From: Dehalococcoidia bacterium
Lineage (GTDB): Bacteria; Chloroflexota; Dehalococcoidia; SM23-28-2; RBG-16-64-32
NCBI GenBank assembly: GCA_030690405.1
Contig: JAUYGU010000050.1
Span: 1-53,300, forward strand
Length of the DNA: 53,300 nucleotides
Direction: 5' to 3'
Of the stretch, positions 23,644-32,698 are shown piece after piece; the first letter of the stretch is position 1; the number at the start of each line of letters is the position of its first letter. The notes beneath the pieces are model-generated. The model was not told the DNA's origin. It saw nothing but the letters and a program-made list of their open reading frames with translations, and searched no databases. Both the position numbers and the translations under genes were made by a program.

Positions 23644-26181
23644 ATGCGCAACAGGTCTAACCGGATAATCTTCGCGCTCGTCATTGCGCTCACCGTGTTC
23701 TCGGTCATCGTCGTCTGGCCCAACGCGCCCGATCGCTACCTGCCCAACTTCGTGCCGTGGCCGGAGGGCCACGGCCTCAAGATCGGCGGCCTGGAGCGAC
23801 GGGCCATGCGCCTGGGGCTTGACCTCAAGGGCGGCACCTACGTCCTGCTGGAGGCGGACACCAGCCGCCTGCCGCCGGGGACCGACATCGGCGGTGCCCT
23901 GGACGGCGTGAAGGACGTGCTGGAGCGGCGCGTCAACGCCTTCGGCGTCTCCGAGACAGAGATCACCCGTGAGGGGCCTAACCGGCTCGCCGTGCAGATG
24001 CCCGGCATCGACCCAACGCGGGCCAGAGAGCTGCTGGGCAAGACCGCCCAACTGGAGTTCCGGGCGCCGGTCAGGGACGAGGCGGGCCTGATCGTCTGCG
24101 TGAACCCGGACGGCAGCACCTATGCGGTGGCGTTCCAGACGGGCGCCTTCGCCCAGGTGTCCTCAACGGACGTGGGGTGCCCGCCGCCGGAACAGGGGGG
24201 GGCGCCGGGGGTCGTGAAATGGAAGCCCGCCACAGCCACCGACAGCCAGGGCGTGCAGAGGGTGCTCACCGGCAGCTACCTCAGGCCTAACGCCAGTGTC
24301 GTCGGCCCTCCTACCGCGGTCGCCATCGAATTCACAGGCGAGGGCAGCCTGCTGTTCGAGCAGATCACGGGCGACCTGGCAGTCGGCAATCTGCCCCTGG
24401 CCATCTTCCTTGACGAGGAGATGATAGGCGCGCCGGCGGTGCAGCAGCAGATCACCGGCGGCCAGTCGACCATTACCGGCCTCACCCTGGACGAATCTAA
24501 GACGCTTGCCATCCAGCTCAACGCCGGCGCCCTTCCCGTTCCCATGCGGGCGATCCAGGAGACGGAGGTGGACGCGACCCTGGGAGAGCACGAAGTGATC
24601 CGGACGGTGCAGGCGGGTCTCATCGGCATCCTGGCGGTGATGGCGTTCATGGTGCTCTACTACCGGCTGCCGGGCCTCCTGGCCGCCGGCGCACTCGGCG
24701 TCTACATCTCATTCGTCCTGATGCTGTTCAAGATCGGGCCCATCATCGGCCCCGTCACCATCACCCTGGCCGGTATCGCCGGCTTCGTCCTCTCTGTGGG
24801 AATGGCGGTCGACGCCAACGTCCTTGTGTTCGAGCGGCTCAAGGAGGAGCTGCGCTCTGGCCGCAACCTCATGGCCGCAGTCGAGCACGGCTTCGACCGC
24901 GCCTGGTCGTCAATTCGAGACTCCAACGTGTCCACCCTGATCACCTGCGTTATCCTCTTCTGGTTCGGCGACCAGTTCGGCGCCTCGCTGGTGAAGGGGT
25001 TCGCGCTCACCCGGGGGATCGGCGTGCTGGTCAGTATGTTCACCGCCCTCACCGTCACCCGCACCTTCCTGCGGTTGCTGGTGGGGACGCCAATGGCGCG
25101 AAACCTGGCGCTGTTCGGGGCCGCGCCCGAAGAGGTCGGCATCGGCCCGGCGGCCGCCGCGGCCGTTCCCGACGGCGTCCCCACCAGGGCCGGCCGGAGC
25201 ACGACCCGTGGCTGGAGCCTGGACTTCGTGCACCGGCGCGGCTTCTACTACGTTCTCTCCATCGCGGTTCTCGTGCCGGGTATCATCTCGCTGCTGGTGC
25301 CGCCGTCTTTGAAGCCGGGGATTGAGTTCAGCAGCGGCGCCACGTTCACCGTTGAGTTCAAGGACAAGTCGGTCAGCCCGGCACGGGTGAGAGACGTCAT
25401 GGCGGAGGTCGGCCATGCGGAGGCCCGTGTCCAGAGTACAAGCGGCGGCGGCTTCATCATCCGCACGGCGGAGCTTCAGGGACTGGCGGGACCGCCTGTG
25501 GGTCCCAGGCCGCCCTCCGAGCGGGACAAGGTCGAAGCCGGCTTCGCCGGACTGGGCGAGTACAACGTGACGAACTTCAACCAGGTGTCGGAGATCGTAT
25601 CCAAGTCCATCGGGCGGAACGCCGCCATCGCCGTGGGCGTGGCCGCGATGGCTATCCTCCTCTATATCTCCTGGTCGTTCCGCAACGTGCCCAAGGCGTA
25701 CCGCTACGGCATCGCCGCCGTCATCGCCGCCGGGCACGATGGGCTCGTTGTCCTGGGGGTGTTCTCCATCCTGGGCAAGGTGTTCGATACCGAGATCAAC
25801 ACGATGTTCATCACCGGTCTCCTCACTATCATCGGCTTCAGCGTCCACGATACTATCGTCGTCTTCGACCGGATCAGGGAGAACTCGGGGACCTACCCGG
25901 GCGCTTCCCTCCACGAGGTTGTGAACGTGAGCCTTACCGAAACGATGGCGCGTTCACTGAACACCTCAATCACTGTGCTGTTCGCCGTGGTCGCTCTGCT
26001 GCTCCTCGGCGGCTCCACCATCCAGAGCTTCCTGCTGGTGCTGCTGGTAGGCGTGACCGCGGGCACCTACAGCTCAATATTCGTCGCCAGCCAGATACTG
26101 GTGTCCTGGGAGGAGGGCGACCTTTCAAGCCTGTGGCGCCGGTTGCTTCCCCGGAGGCCGCTGCCGGCGCCGGAGGCGTAG
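23644..26181 (+). CDS. secDF: Fused protein translocase subunits SecD-SecF
   Basis: SecDF uses the proton gradient to help pull secreted proteins through SecYEG. Both halves lie in one 845-residue polypeptide. The SecD half (about 1-480) has the first membrane helix, GLDLKGGTYVLLEAD, the large periplasmic P1 domain and the membrane block with GMAVDANVLVFERLKEE (about 382-398). The SecF half (about 520-845) begins with DFVHRRGFYYVLSIAV, contains GIEFSSGATFTVEF and the matching GFSVHDTIVVFDRIREN, and ends soon after the last helix. Twelve membrane segments are expected and the hydrophobic pattern fits. Many bacteria keep secD and secF separate; fusions are known in other lineages. It is convergent with selB, 16 bases away. 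Confidence 0.96.
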   Translation: MRNRSNRIIFALVIALTVFSVIVVWPNAPDRYLPNFVPWPEGHGLKIGGLERRAMRLGLDLKGGTYVLLEADTSRLPPGTDIGGALDGVKDVLERRVNAFGVSETEITREGPNRLAVQMPGIDPTRARELLGKTAQLEFRAPVRDEAGLIVCVNPDGSTYAVAFQTGAFAQVSSTDVGCPPPEQGGAPGVVKWKPATATDSQGVQRVLTGSYLRPNASVVGPPTAVAIEFTGEGSLLFEQITGDLAVGNLPLAIFLDEEMIGAPAVQQQITGGQSTITGLTLDESKTLAIQLNAGALPVPMRAIQETEVDATLGEHEVIRTVQAGLIGILAVMAFMVLYYRLPGLLAAGALGVYISFVLMLFKIGPIIGPVTITLAGIAGFVLSVGMAVDANVLVFERLKEELRSGRNLMAAVEHGFDRAWSSIRDSNVSTLITCVILFWFGDQFGASLVKGFALTRGIGVLVSMFTALTVTRTFLRLLVGTPMARNLALFGAAPEEVGIGPAAAAAVPDGVPTRAGRSTTRGWSLDFVHRRGFYYVLSIAVLVPGIISLLVPPSLKPGIEFSSGATFTVEFKDKSVSPARVRDVMAEVGHAEARVQSTSGGGFIIRTAELQGLAGPPVGPRPPSERDKVEAGFAGLGEYNVTNFNQVSEIVSKSIGRNAAIAVGVAAMAILLYISWSFRNVPKAYRYGIAAVIAAGHDGLVVLGVFSILGKVFDTEINTMFITGLLTIIGFSVHDTIVVFDRIRENSGTYPGASLHEVVNVSLTETMARSLNTSITVLFAVVALLLLGGSTIQSFLLVLLVGVTAGTYSSIFVASQILVSWEEGDLSSLWRRLLPRRPLPAPEA

Positions 26182-26197
26182 CGCCGCCGGAGCGCCC

Positions 26198-28069
26198 CTA
26201 GCGGGCGGGGCTCCGCAGCACCCGCTCATCGCCCACGCGGCGGGTCAGGCGCTGCTCGTCCATGTGCTCCAGCAGCGCCTGGGCGTACTTGCGGCTGGTG
26301 CCCAGCAGGTCACGCACCTGGGCCAGCGTCACCGTCCGGCGCTCCCCGAGGTGCGCCACCACCCGCTCCACCATCTCCCGGTAGGCCTCCGCCGCGAACA
26401 CGATCCCCTCCCCAACCCAGACGATATCGCCGCGGTCCTCCAGGTACGATAGGAGGTCGTCGTCGCTGTCCAGCGCCGGCGGCGAAAACGGTTGCGAACG
26501 CAGCGCCGCCAGCAGCTGGCGCGCCCGCTCCTCCTGGGAGGCGTCCGGTCGCGGCTCGTGGCCGGGCAGGGAGACGCTGCCCGCCGCTTCCCTCACTTCG
26601 CTTCGCGCGGCCAGGAGCGCAACCGCCTGATCGAAGGCGCGGCTCTCCAGCCCCAGCCGGCTGCGCAGCTCCTCTTTGGAGATGCCGCGACGCAGGGGAA
26701 ACTGCCGGTGGTACTCCGAGAGCACGTCCTTCAGCCGCTCCGCGAGGGAGGCGAACCCCACGGTGGTGTAGAGCAGAGTGCCGTCAGCCGGCGGGCCACC
26801 GTCGAGCGCTAGCAGTTCTCCCCCGGCGATCGCCTCCTCCACGGCGGCCCGCACCTCCTCAGCCGACAGGTCGAGTCCACTCGATAGGTCGCGCAGGCTC
26901 ACCGGCTCCGAGGCCGCCGCGGCCATCAGTACCGCCTCCCGCGGTGAGCCCCGGTCCATCGCCTCCAGCCTCTCGATCGTCGGCGGGTGGAAGCGCCTGT
27001 GCCGCCGCGCCTGCGTATCGACGATGCGGCCGCCGCCGAGCGTGTCGTTCGGGTCGCGGACGACGAAGCGGTCGCCCTTGACGGCCGCGACGGGTCGCGA
27101 GAGGCGGAGCTGCACCCAGGCCTCTTCACCCGGCGGAACCTGGTCGCTGTCGAGCAGGAGCAGACGGCCCTCGACCTCCGCCGAGCCCGTGTGAAGCGTG
27201 ACGGTCGTGTTGTGCCGCAGGGGCCGGCTGAGGTGGCGCACGGCCCGCAGCCGCACGTCCAGCGACGTCGCCGCCCGCAGCCAGCCGGGTGAGGCCACGA
27301 CCATCCCCCGCTCCAGCTCCTCCACGGCCACGCCGGCCAGGTTCACGGCCGTGCGCCGCCCCGGCGGCGCGACCTCCACCTTCTGGCCGTGCGCCTGGAG
27401 CCCGCGGACGCGCGCGCGCAGCCCCGCCGGCGCCACCTCCACCTCCTGGCCCACCCGCAGAGAGCCCGCGATCAGCGTTCCCGTTACGACCGTGCCGAAG
27501 CCGGCGATCGTGAACGCGCGGTCGATCGGCAGGCGGGGCCGGCCGATATCGCGCTTGGCGGGCGTCCTCACCAGCTCCGTCTGCAGCGCCGCCACCAGCT
27601 CGTCCAGCCCCTGACGGCTGACGGCGGAACAGACCACGGTGGGCGCACCCTCCAGGGTCGTGCCCCGCAGCGCCTCCTCCACGTCCGCCGCTACGAGCTC
27701 GGCGAAATCCGCGTCCACCAGGTCCGTCTTCGTCACCGCGACGACGCCATGCTCGATGCCCAGCAGATCGATGATCGCCAGGTGCTCTCGCGTCTGCGGC
27801 ATCACGCCCTCGTCGGCGGCGACGACCAGCAGCGCCAGGTCGATGCCGCCCACGCCGGCGAGCATGTTCTTGATGAACCGCTCGTGGCCGGGCACGTCCA
27901 CGATGCTCACCTCCTCGCCGTTGGGCAGGGTGAGCCAGGCGAAGCCCAGGTCGATGGTGAGCCCGCGCTCCTTCTCCTCGCGCAGCCGGTCGGGGTCGAT
28001 GCCGGTCAGGGCCTGGACGAGGGCGGACTTGCCGTGGTCTACGTGGCCGGCGGTGCCGATGACGTACAT
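26198..28069 (-). CDS. selB: Selenocysteine-specific translation elongation factor SelB
   Basis: SelB is an EF-Tu-like GTPase that delivers selenocysteyl-tRNA to UGA codons marked by a SECIS hairpin. The 623 residues show G1 GHVDHGKS (8-15), the effector [12 protein letters not shown]3 DVPGH (58-62), G4 TKTD (113-116), and beta-barrel domains with [19 protein letters not shown]-terminal series of winged-helix repeats (about 375-623) ends in [40 protein letters not shown], the mRNA-binding part. This implies the organism makes selenoproteins; no selA, selC or selD is in the window. The first 47 coding bases belong to a tandem duplication that continues upstream. Confidence 0.95.
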   Translation of the reverse strand: MYVIGTAGHVDHGKSALVQALTGIDPDRLREEKERGLTIDLGFAWLTLPNGEEVSIVDVPGHERFIKNMLAGVGGIDLALLVVAADEGVMPQTREHLAIIDLLGIEHGVVAVTKTDLVDADFAELVAADVEEALRGTTLEGAPTVVCSAVSRQGLDELVAALQTELVRTPAKRDIGRPRLPIDRAFTIAGFGTVVTGTLIAGSLRVGQEVEVAPAGLRARVRGLQAHGQKVEVAPPGRRTAVNLAGVAVEELERGMVVASPGWLRAATSLDVRLRAVRHLSRPLRHNTTVTLHTGSAEVEGRLLLLDSDQVPPGEEAWVQLRLSRPVAAVKGDRFVVRDPNDTLGGGRIVDTQARRHRRFHPPTIERLEAMDRGSPREAVLMAAAASEPVSLRDLSSGLDLSAEEVRAAVEEAIAGGELLALDGGPPADGTLLYTTVGFASLAERLKDVLSEYHRQFPLRRGISKEELRSRLGLESRAFDQAVALLAARSEVREAAGSVSLPGHEPRPDASQEERARQLLAALRSQPFSPPALDSDDDLLSYLEDRGDIVWVGEGIVFAAEAYREMVERVVAHLGERRTVTLAQVRDLLGTSRKYAQALLEHMDEQRLTRRVGDERVLRSPAR

Positions 28070-28296
28070 GGCTAAGGCGCTGCCCTACCGCGGGCTGAAG
28101 CCCGTGGCTTCGCCTCGAACTCCCATGCCGCGCACTTCAGTGTGCGGTGCAGAGCCACCAGCGCGGACTTGCCGTGGTCTACGTGGCCAGCGGTGCCGAC
28201 GACGTACATGGCTTAGGCGCTACCCTACCGCGGGCTGAAGCCCGTGGCTTCGCCTCGAACTCCCATGCCGCGCACTTCAGTGTGCGGTGCAGAGCC
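28023..28296. repeat. Tandem direct duplication (2 x 134 bp, 140-bp period) of the selB start region
   Basis: 28023-28156 and 28163-28296 match with four mismatches by eye. Each copy contains the first 47 bases of selB, including the GHVDHGKS coding sequence, plus about 87 bases of upstream sequence. Each copy also holds two imperfect hairpins, around GGGCTGAAGCCC and around CGCACTTCAGTGTGCG, which resemble dispersed REP-type elements. Copy 1 contains the true selB start; copy 2 lies further upstream. Confidence 0.93.
28072..28209 (-). pseudogene. Duplicated selB N-terminal fragment forming a 45-codon upstream ORF
   Basis: Reading copy 2 on the minus strand gives ATG at 28207-28209 and [18 protein letters not shown], nearly identical to SelB residues 1-18, then diverging through the repeat's non-coding part ([16 protein letters not shown]...) to a TAG at 28072-28074. 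That stop is two bases before the real selB ATG. It has no complete GTPase domain and is best seen as a broken copy, although it could be translated and coupled to selB. Confidence 0.7.
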
Positions 28297-28358
28297 TTCC
28301 ATCATGGCGAGTCGATTCTAGCACCGTCGGCTCACCCTCTGATAACATACGTCCCGCC

Positions 28359-29399
28359 ATGCCGCCCGCCGGCTACGTCTACGACCCGCTCTACCTGGAG
28401 CACGAGATGCCCGGCCACCCGGAGAGCCCGGCCCGCCTCCGGGCTATCGTCGCGCACCTCGAGGAGTCGGGTGTCCTGGCCCGCCTCACGAAGATCGGGC
28501 CGCGGGACGCCACGCCGGCTGACATCGAGCTGCTGCACTCGCGCGAGCTTGTCGCGCGGGTGCGGGGCGCGGCGGAGAAGGGCGGCGCCTGGCTCGACCC
28601 GGACACCTACGTCGCGCCGCGCTCCTACGAGGCGGCGCTGCGGGCGGCCGGCGGCCTGCTCGCCGCCACCGACGCCGTGCTGGACGGGGAAGTGGGCTCC
28701 GTGTTCTGCCTGGTGCGGCCGCCCGGCCACCACGCCACCCCCAGGCAGGCGATGGGGTTCTGCCTGTTCAATAACGTCGCCCTCGCTGCCGCCCACGCGC
28801 TGGAGCGCCGTGGGCTGGAGCGCGTCGCCATCGTGGACTTCGACGTGCACCATGGGAACGGCACCCAGGATTGCTTCTACGCCGACCCGCGCGTGCTCTA
28901 CGTCTCCACCCATCAGTACCCGTTCTACCCTGGCAGCGGCCACTGGGCGGAGACGGGCGAAGGCTCCGCCGAGGGGACGACGGTGAACCTGCCGCTCCCC
29001 CGTGACTGCGGCCGCGAAGAGTACCTGCGTGCCTACCGCGAGGTGGCCGCGCCGCTACTGCGGAGGTTCGACCCGCAGCTGCTTCTCGTCTCGGCGGGGT
29101 TCGACGCCCACTTCGCCGACCCGCTGGCGCAGATGCTGCTCGACACGCGCGGCTACTACGAGATCGCCTCGCTCATCCGGGGGCTTGCCGATGAGCTGTG
29201 CGAGGGCCGCATCGTCTACGGGCTGGAGGGCGGCTACGACCACACCGCGCTGGCCTGGTCCGTGCACGCCTGCATCGACACGCTGCTGGGCGACGCGTTC
29301 GCCGAGGACCCGCTGGGGCCCGGCCCCGCCGTGCCCGGCCCGAACATCGATACGGTGCTGGCGGCGGTCAAGCAAGCGCACGGGCTGGACGGTGGGTGA
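28359..29399 (+). CDS. Histone deacetylase-like / acetylpolyamine amidohydrolase family protein
   Basis: A zinc-dependent deacetylase of the HDAC/AcuC/acetylpolyamine amidohydrolase superfamily; the bacterial substrate cannot be told from sequence. The 346 residues contain PPGHHA (121-126, catalytic histidine pair), DFDVHHGNGTQ (160-170, zinc Asp and His), SAGFDAH (245-251, third zinc ligand) and the active-site tyrosine in GLEGGYD. It starts with YDPLYLEHEMPGHPESPARLRAI, the usual N-terminal pattern. I use ATG 28359; the frame extends 72 bases upstream into repeat sequence. No ribosome binding site is visible. Confidence 0.9.
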   Translation: MPPAGYVYDPLYLEHEMPGHPESPARLRAIVAHLEESGVLARLTKIGPRDATPADIELLHSRELVARVRGAAEKGGAWLDPDTYVAPRSYEAALRAAGGLLAATDAVLDGEVGSVFCLVRPPGHHATPRQAMGFCLFNNVALAAAHALERRGLERVAIVDFDVHHGNGTQDCFYADPRVLYVSTHQYPFYPGSGHWAETGEGSAEGTTVNLPLPRDCGREEYLRAYREVAAPLLRRFDPQLLLVSAGFDAHFADPLAQMLLDTRGYYEIASLIRGLADELCEGRIVYGLEGGYDHTALAWSVHACIDTLLGDAFAEDPLGPGPAVPGPNIDTVLAAVKQAHGLDGG

Positions 29400-29529
29400 C
29401 GGGTGGGCGGACGCTCTGACTCACCCCGCCGCCGCCCCCCCCCCAGATTCCTTCGCGGGCGGTCGTTATCGCACTCAAGATTGCATTTGCCGCTCAGAAT
29501 GACAGGGACTTTACGTTCCAGCGCCGGCG
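29400..29529. other. HDAC-hemW convergent spacer with C10 tract and dispersed-repeat remnant
   Basis: The 130 bases between the convergent stops hold a run of ten C (29435-29444) followed by AGATTCCTTCGCGGGCGG and, further on, CGCTCAGAATGACAGGG. The two ends look like parts of a common dispersed intergenic repeat (GATTCCT...CAGAATGACA). No open reading frame or clear terminator hairpin was seen. Confidence 0.5.
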
Positions 29530-30723
29530 TCACTCCGGCAGCAGGCGGACGAACACCTCGTTCGCCAGGAGGCGGCCGCGGGGGGTGAGGCGGAGCCGGC
29601 CGTTAGCGCGCTCCAGAAGCCCCAGCGACACGAACTCCTCGAACGTTGCGGCGTAGGCGGCGTCCGCGCCGTCGCCGAAGCGCCGTTGGAACTCCGCCAG
29701 CGAGACGCCTTCGTTCAGCCGCAGCCCCATGATCAGCGTGTCGGCGCGGGCCAACTCCGGCCGCGGCTCCTCGGCGAACGTCACCTGGCGCATCGACTTG
29801 AGCAGCGCGCCCGCGTCCGCGTCCTCCGGCGGCGCCTGCGCCGTCTCGCCGACGAGCTGGACGTAGCGCCGGGGCGAGTAGACGTCCGCGAACCGGCAGC
29901 CGGCCAGGTGCGAGTGCGCGCCCGCGCCAAGCCCCAGCCAGTCGCCGTTGCGCCAGTAGACCAGGTTGTGGCGGCACTCCTGGCCGGGCAGCGACCAGTT
30001 GGAGATCTCGTACTGCCGGTAGCCCGCCTGGGCCATCCGCCCCTGCGACCACTCGTACATCTCCGCCTGGGCGTCGCCGTCCGGCTCCGGGACGCTCCCG
30101 TGCTCGATGTCGTAGGCTAGCTTCGTCCCGTCCTCCACCGTGAGGGCGTAGAGCGACATGTGGTCCGGACGCAGGGTAATTGCTCGCTCCAGGGACGCCT
30201 GCCAGCGCTCGAGCGGCTGCTCCGGCAGGCCGTAGATCAGGTCGAGGTTGACGCGCTGGAAGCCCGCCTCGCGCGCCCAGCGGTACGCCTCCTCCGCTTC
30301 CGCCGCGGAGTGGATGCGGTCCAGCGCCGCCAGCTCATCGTCGTGAAACGACTGGACGCCGAAGCTGATGCGGTTCACGCCCGCATCGAGCAGCGCCCCC
30401 AGGTACGCCGCGTCGACGGTACCCGGATTCGCCTCCAGCGTCACCTCCGCGTCGGGCGCCAGCGCGAACCGCTCCCGCAGGCCGGTCATGACGCGCTCCA
30501 CCTGCTCGATGGGCAGGAGGCTGGGCGTGCCGCCGCCGAAGAAGACCGTCGGCACCGGCCGCCCCCGCGCGAACCCCGCCCATAGCCCCATCTCCGCGAT
30601 CAGCGCGTCGACGTACGGCTCCACCAGCTCCTCCAGCCCCGCGTAGGAGTTGAAGTCGCAGTAGCGGCACTTCAGGGAGCAGAACGGTATGTGGAGGTAG
30701 AGGGAGAGCGGTTCGCGGTTCAT
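29530..30723 (-). CDS. hemW: HemW-like radical SAM protein (heme chaperone; formerly called coproporphyrinogen III oxidase-like)
   Basis: A radical SAM protein of the HemN/HemW family. The cluster motif C-x3-C-x2-C is CSLKCRYCDF near residues 15-24, followed by FFGGGTPSLL, NPGTV, RISFGVQSF and DLIYGLPEQ. The C-terminal HNLVYW (in CRHNLVYWRNGDWLGLGAGAHS) and the overall 397-residue size fit HemW, a heme-trafficking protein, rather than true HemN. I start at ATG 30721-30723; a TTG one codon earlier is possible. TATCAT ends seven bases before this ATG, suggesting a leaderless mRNA. It is divergent from aspS with 56 bases between. Confidence 0.9.
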   Translation of the reverse strand: MNREPLSLYLHIPFCSLKCRYCDFNSYAGLEELVEPYVDALIAEMGLWAGFARGRPVPTVFFGGGTPSLLPIEQVERVMTGLRERFALAPDAEVTLEANPGTVDAAYLGALLDAGVNRISFGVQSFHDDELAALDRIHSAAEAEEAYRWAREAGFQRVNLDLIYGLPEQPLERWQASLERAITLRPDHMSLYALTVEDGTKLAYDIEHGSVPEPDGDAQAEMYEWSQGRMAQAGYRQYEISNWSLPGQECRHNLVYWRNGDWLGLGAGAHSHLAGCRFADVYSPRRYVQLVGETAQAPPEDADAGALLKSMRQVTFAEEPRPELARADTLIMGLRLNEGVSLAEFQRRFGDGADAAYAATFEEFVSLGLLERANGRLRLTPRGRLLANEVFVRLLPE

Positions 30724-30730
30724 CAAGGAG

Positions 30731-30770
30731 ATGATATCAGGATGCTCCAGCCTGCCGCCTGCGATATAGT
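30731..30770. promoter_or_regulatory. Divergent -10 boxes of hemW and aspS
   Basis: On the minus strand TATCAT (complement of 30731-30736) lies seven bases before the hemW ATG. On the plus strand TATAGT (30765-30770) lies nine bases before the aspS ATG. Both place the transcription start at or within three bases of the start codon. No strong -35 is visible for either, so the call rests on the -10 boxes and spacing. Confidence 0.55.
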
Positions 30771-30779
30771 AGTGCCACC

Positions 30780-32591
30780 ATGCTCAAGAGCCACAACTGC
30801 GGTGAGCTGCGCGCCCCCCACGAAGGGGAGGCCGTCACGCTGGCCGGCTGGGTCCACCGCCGGCGCGACCACGGCGGCCTCATCTTCATCGACCTGCGCG
30901 ACCACGACGGCCTCACCCAGGTCGTGTTCAACCCGAAGGAGGGCGGCGAGGCCTACGCCGTCGCCGATACGGTCCGCGGCGAGTACGTCCTCCAGGTGGA
31001 GGGCACGGTCGCGCGCCGTCCGAAGGGCACGGAGAACGCGCACCTCCCGACGGGCGAGATCGAGGTCAAGGCGCACGCCGCCACCGTCCTCAACGAGGCC
31101 AAGACGCCGCCCTTCTATATCGTCGAGGAGACGGACGTCGACGAGCTGCTGCGGCTCAAGTACCGCTACCTGGACCTCCGCCGCGAGACGATCCACCGGA
31201 ACATCGTCCTCCGCGCCCGCGTCACCAAGTTCATCCGCGATTTCCTGACCGAGCGCGGCTTCACGGAGATCGAGACACCGATCCTGACCGCGCCCACGCC
31301 GGAGGGCGCCCGCGACTACCTCGTCCCCAGCCGCGTCCACCCGGGCCACTTCTACGCGCTCCCGCAGTCGCCGCAGCAGATGAAGCAGCTCCTCATGGTC
31401 GCCGGATTCGAGCGCTACTTCCAGATCGCCCACTGCCTGCGCGACGAGGACCTGCGGGCGGACCGCCAGCCGGAGCACACCCAGCTTGACCTGGAGATGA
31501 GCTTTATCTCCGACGAGGAGGACATCCTGCGGCTGTTGGAGGGGCTGTACTACCAGCTCGTGCAGACCGTCACGCCGCACTTCAAGGTGCAGGCGCACCC
31601 CTTCCCCCGCATGACCTACGAGGAGTCCGTGCGGCGCTTCGGGGTGGACAAGCCGGACCTGCGCTACGGCCTGGAGCTTGTCGATCTCACCGACGCGCTG
31701 CGGGAGAGCGAGTTCGCCATCTTCCGCCAGACCGTGGCGGCAGGCGGGGTCGTGCGGGCCGTCTGCGTGCCCGGCGGCGCCGAGTTCAGCCGCAAGCAGA
31801 CGGACGACCTCACCACCTTCGTTCAGCAGTACGGAGCGAAGGGGCTCGTCTCCCTCGCCTTCACCGGCGACGGCCCTATCGACGCCCTGTCCCAGGACGA
31901 TATCCGATCCCCCGTCGCCAAGTACTTCACAGTCGAGCAGGCGCGCGAGATGGCCCGCCTGGCCGGCGCCGCCCGCGGCGACATGCTGCTGATCGTCGCC
32001 GACCAGCCCGGCGTCGCCAACAAGGCGCTCGACGGCCTCCGCCGCGAGGTCGCTGGGCGGCTGGAGCTGGCCGACCCCGGCACCCTCGCCTTCGCCTTCG
32101 TCACCCACTACCCGATGTTCGAGTGGAGCGAGACGGCGGAGCGCTGGGTCTCCTCCCACCACCCGTTCACCTCGCCGCGGGAGGAGGACATCCCGCTCAT
32201 GGACAGCGACCCCGGCCGCGTGCGCTCCCACGCCTACGACCTGGTGTGCAACGGCTGGGAGCTGTTCAGCGGGTCGATACGTATACACCGGCGGGAGCTC
32301 CAGGAGAAGGTGTTCGCCATGCTGGGCATCGGGCCGGAGGAGGCGCAGCGGCGCTTCGGCCACATGCTGGAGGCGTTCGAGTACGGCGCTCCGCCCCACG
32401 CCGGCATCGGCGCCGGCATAGACCGGCTGATGGCCGTACTCACCGGCCAGCCGGACATCCGCGAAGTGATCGCCTTTCCCAAGACGAAGAGCGCCACGGA
32501 CCCGCTCACCGGTGCACCGGGGGAGGTGACGCCGGAGCAGCTGCGTGACCTGCACATAGCCGTAACGGAGACGGAAGAGGGCAAGTCTTAG
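30780..32591 (+). CDS. aspS: Aspartate--tRNA ligase (possibly non-discriminating)
   Basis: AspRS is a class IIb synthetase. The 603 residues contain the anticodon-binding OB domain (GWVHRRRDHGGLIFIDLRD, 23-41), motif 2 FRDED-like LRDEDLRADRQPEHTQLDLEMSF, the bacterial GAD insertion, and motif 3 GAGIDRLMAVLTG. Residue 31 is His (RRDHGG), where discriminating E. coli-type enzymes have Leu. His at this site is linked in other bacteria to non-discriminating enzymes that also charge tRNA-Asn for GatCAB. That is inference here because gat genes are not in view. His also replaces the common Phe in RQPEFTQ. The start ATG directly follows a -10 box. Confidence 0.96.
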   Translation: MLKSHNCGELRAPHEGEAVTLAGWVHRRRDHGGLIFIDLRDHDGLTQVVFNPKEGGEAYAVADTVRGEYVLQVEGTVARRPKGTENAHLPTGEIEVKAHAATVLNEAKTPPFYIVEETDVDELLRLKYRYLDLRRETIHRNIVLRARVTKFIRDFLTERGFTEIETPILTAPTPEGARDYLVPSRVHPGHFYALPQSPQQMKQLLMVAGFERYFQIAHCLRDEDLRADRQPEHTQLDLEMSFISDEEDILRLLEGLYYQLVQTVTPHFKVQAHPFPRMTYEESVRRFGVDKPDLRYGLELVDLTDALRESEFAIFRQTVAAGGVVRAVCVPGGAEFSRKQTDDLTTFVQQYGAKGLVSLAFTGDGPIDALSQDDIRSPVAKYFTVEQAREMARLAGAARGDMLLIVADQPGVANKALDGLRREVAGRLELADPGTLAFAFVTHYPMFEWSETAERWVSSHHPFTSPREEDIPLMDSDPGRVRSHAYDLVCNGWELFSGSIRIHRRELQEKVFAMLGIGPEEAQRRFGHMLEAFEYGAPPHAGIGAGIDRLMAVLTGQPDIREVIAFPKTKSATDPLTGAPGEVTPEQLRDLHIAVTETEEGKS

Positions 32592-32607
32592 GATCCGGGC
32601 TGTCCCG

Positions 32608-32636
32608 TTGAATGTGCGGGGGTTAACCGGTAGTAT
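32608..32636 (+). promoter_or_regulatory. Promoter of the ABC importer operon
   Basis: TTGAAT (32608-32613) and TAGTAT (32631-32636) are exactly 17 bases apart, 63 bases before the binding-protein ATG. The spacer contains the palindrome GGTTAACC (32621-32628), which could be part of an operator. Confidence 0.65.
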
Positions 32637-32698
32637 GGGTGGTCAGTTTAATAGATAGCGGCAGGCAGGTAGAACGCACCCGGCAAGGCAGGCAGCAT

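Noticed and set aside
26182..26197. Terminator between convergent secDF and selB
   Set aside because: GC-rich partial inverted repeats are visible around GAGCGCCCC/GCGGGGCTC, but pairing is broken and there is no T tract.
30723..32555. Long minus-strand frame opposite aspS (and a similar one at 32648-34558 opposite the binding-protein gene)
   Set aside because: Antisense shadows of GC-rich genes; the sense proteins carry complete family motifs.
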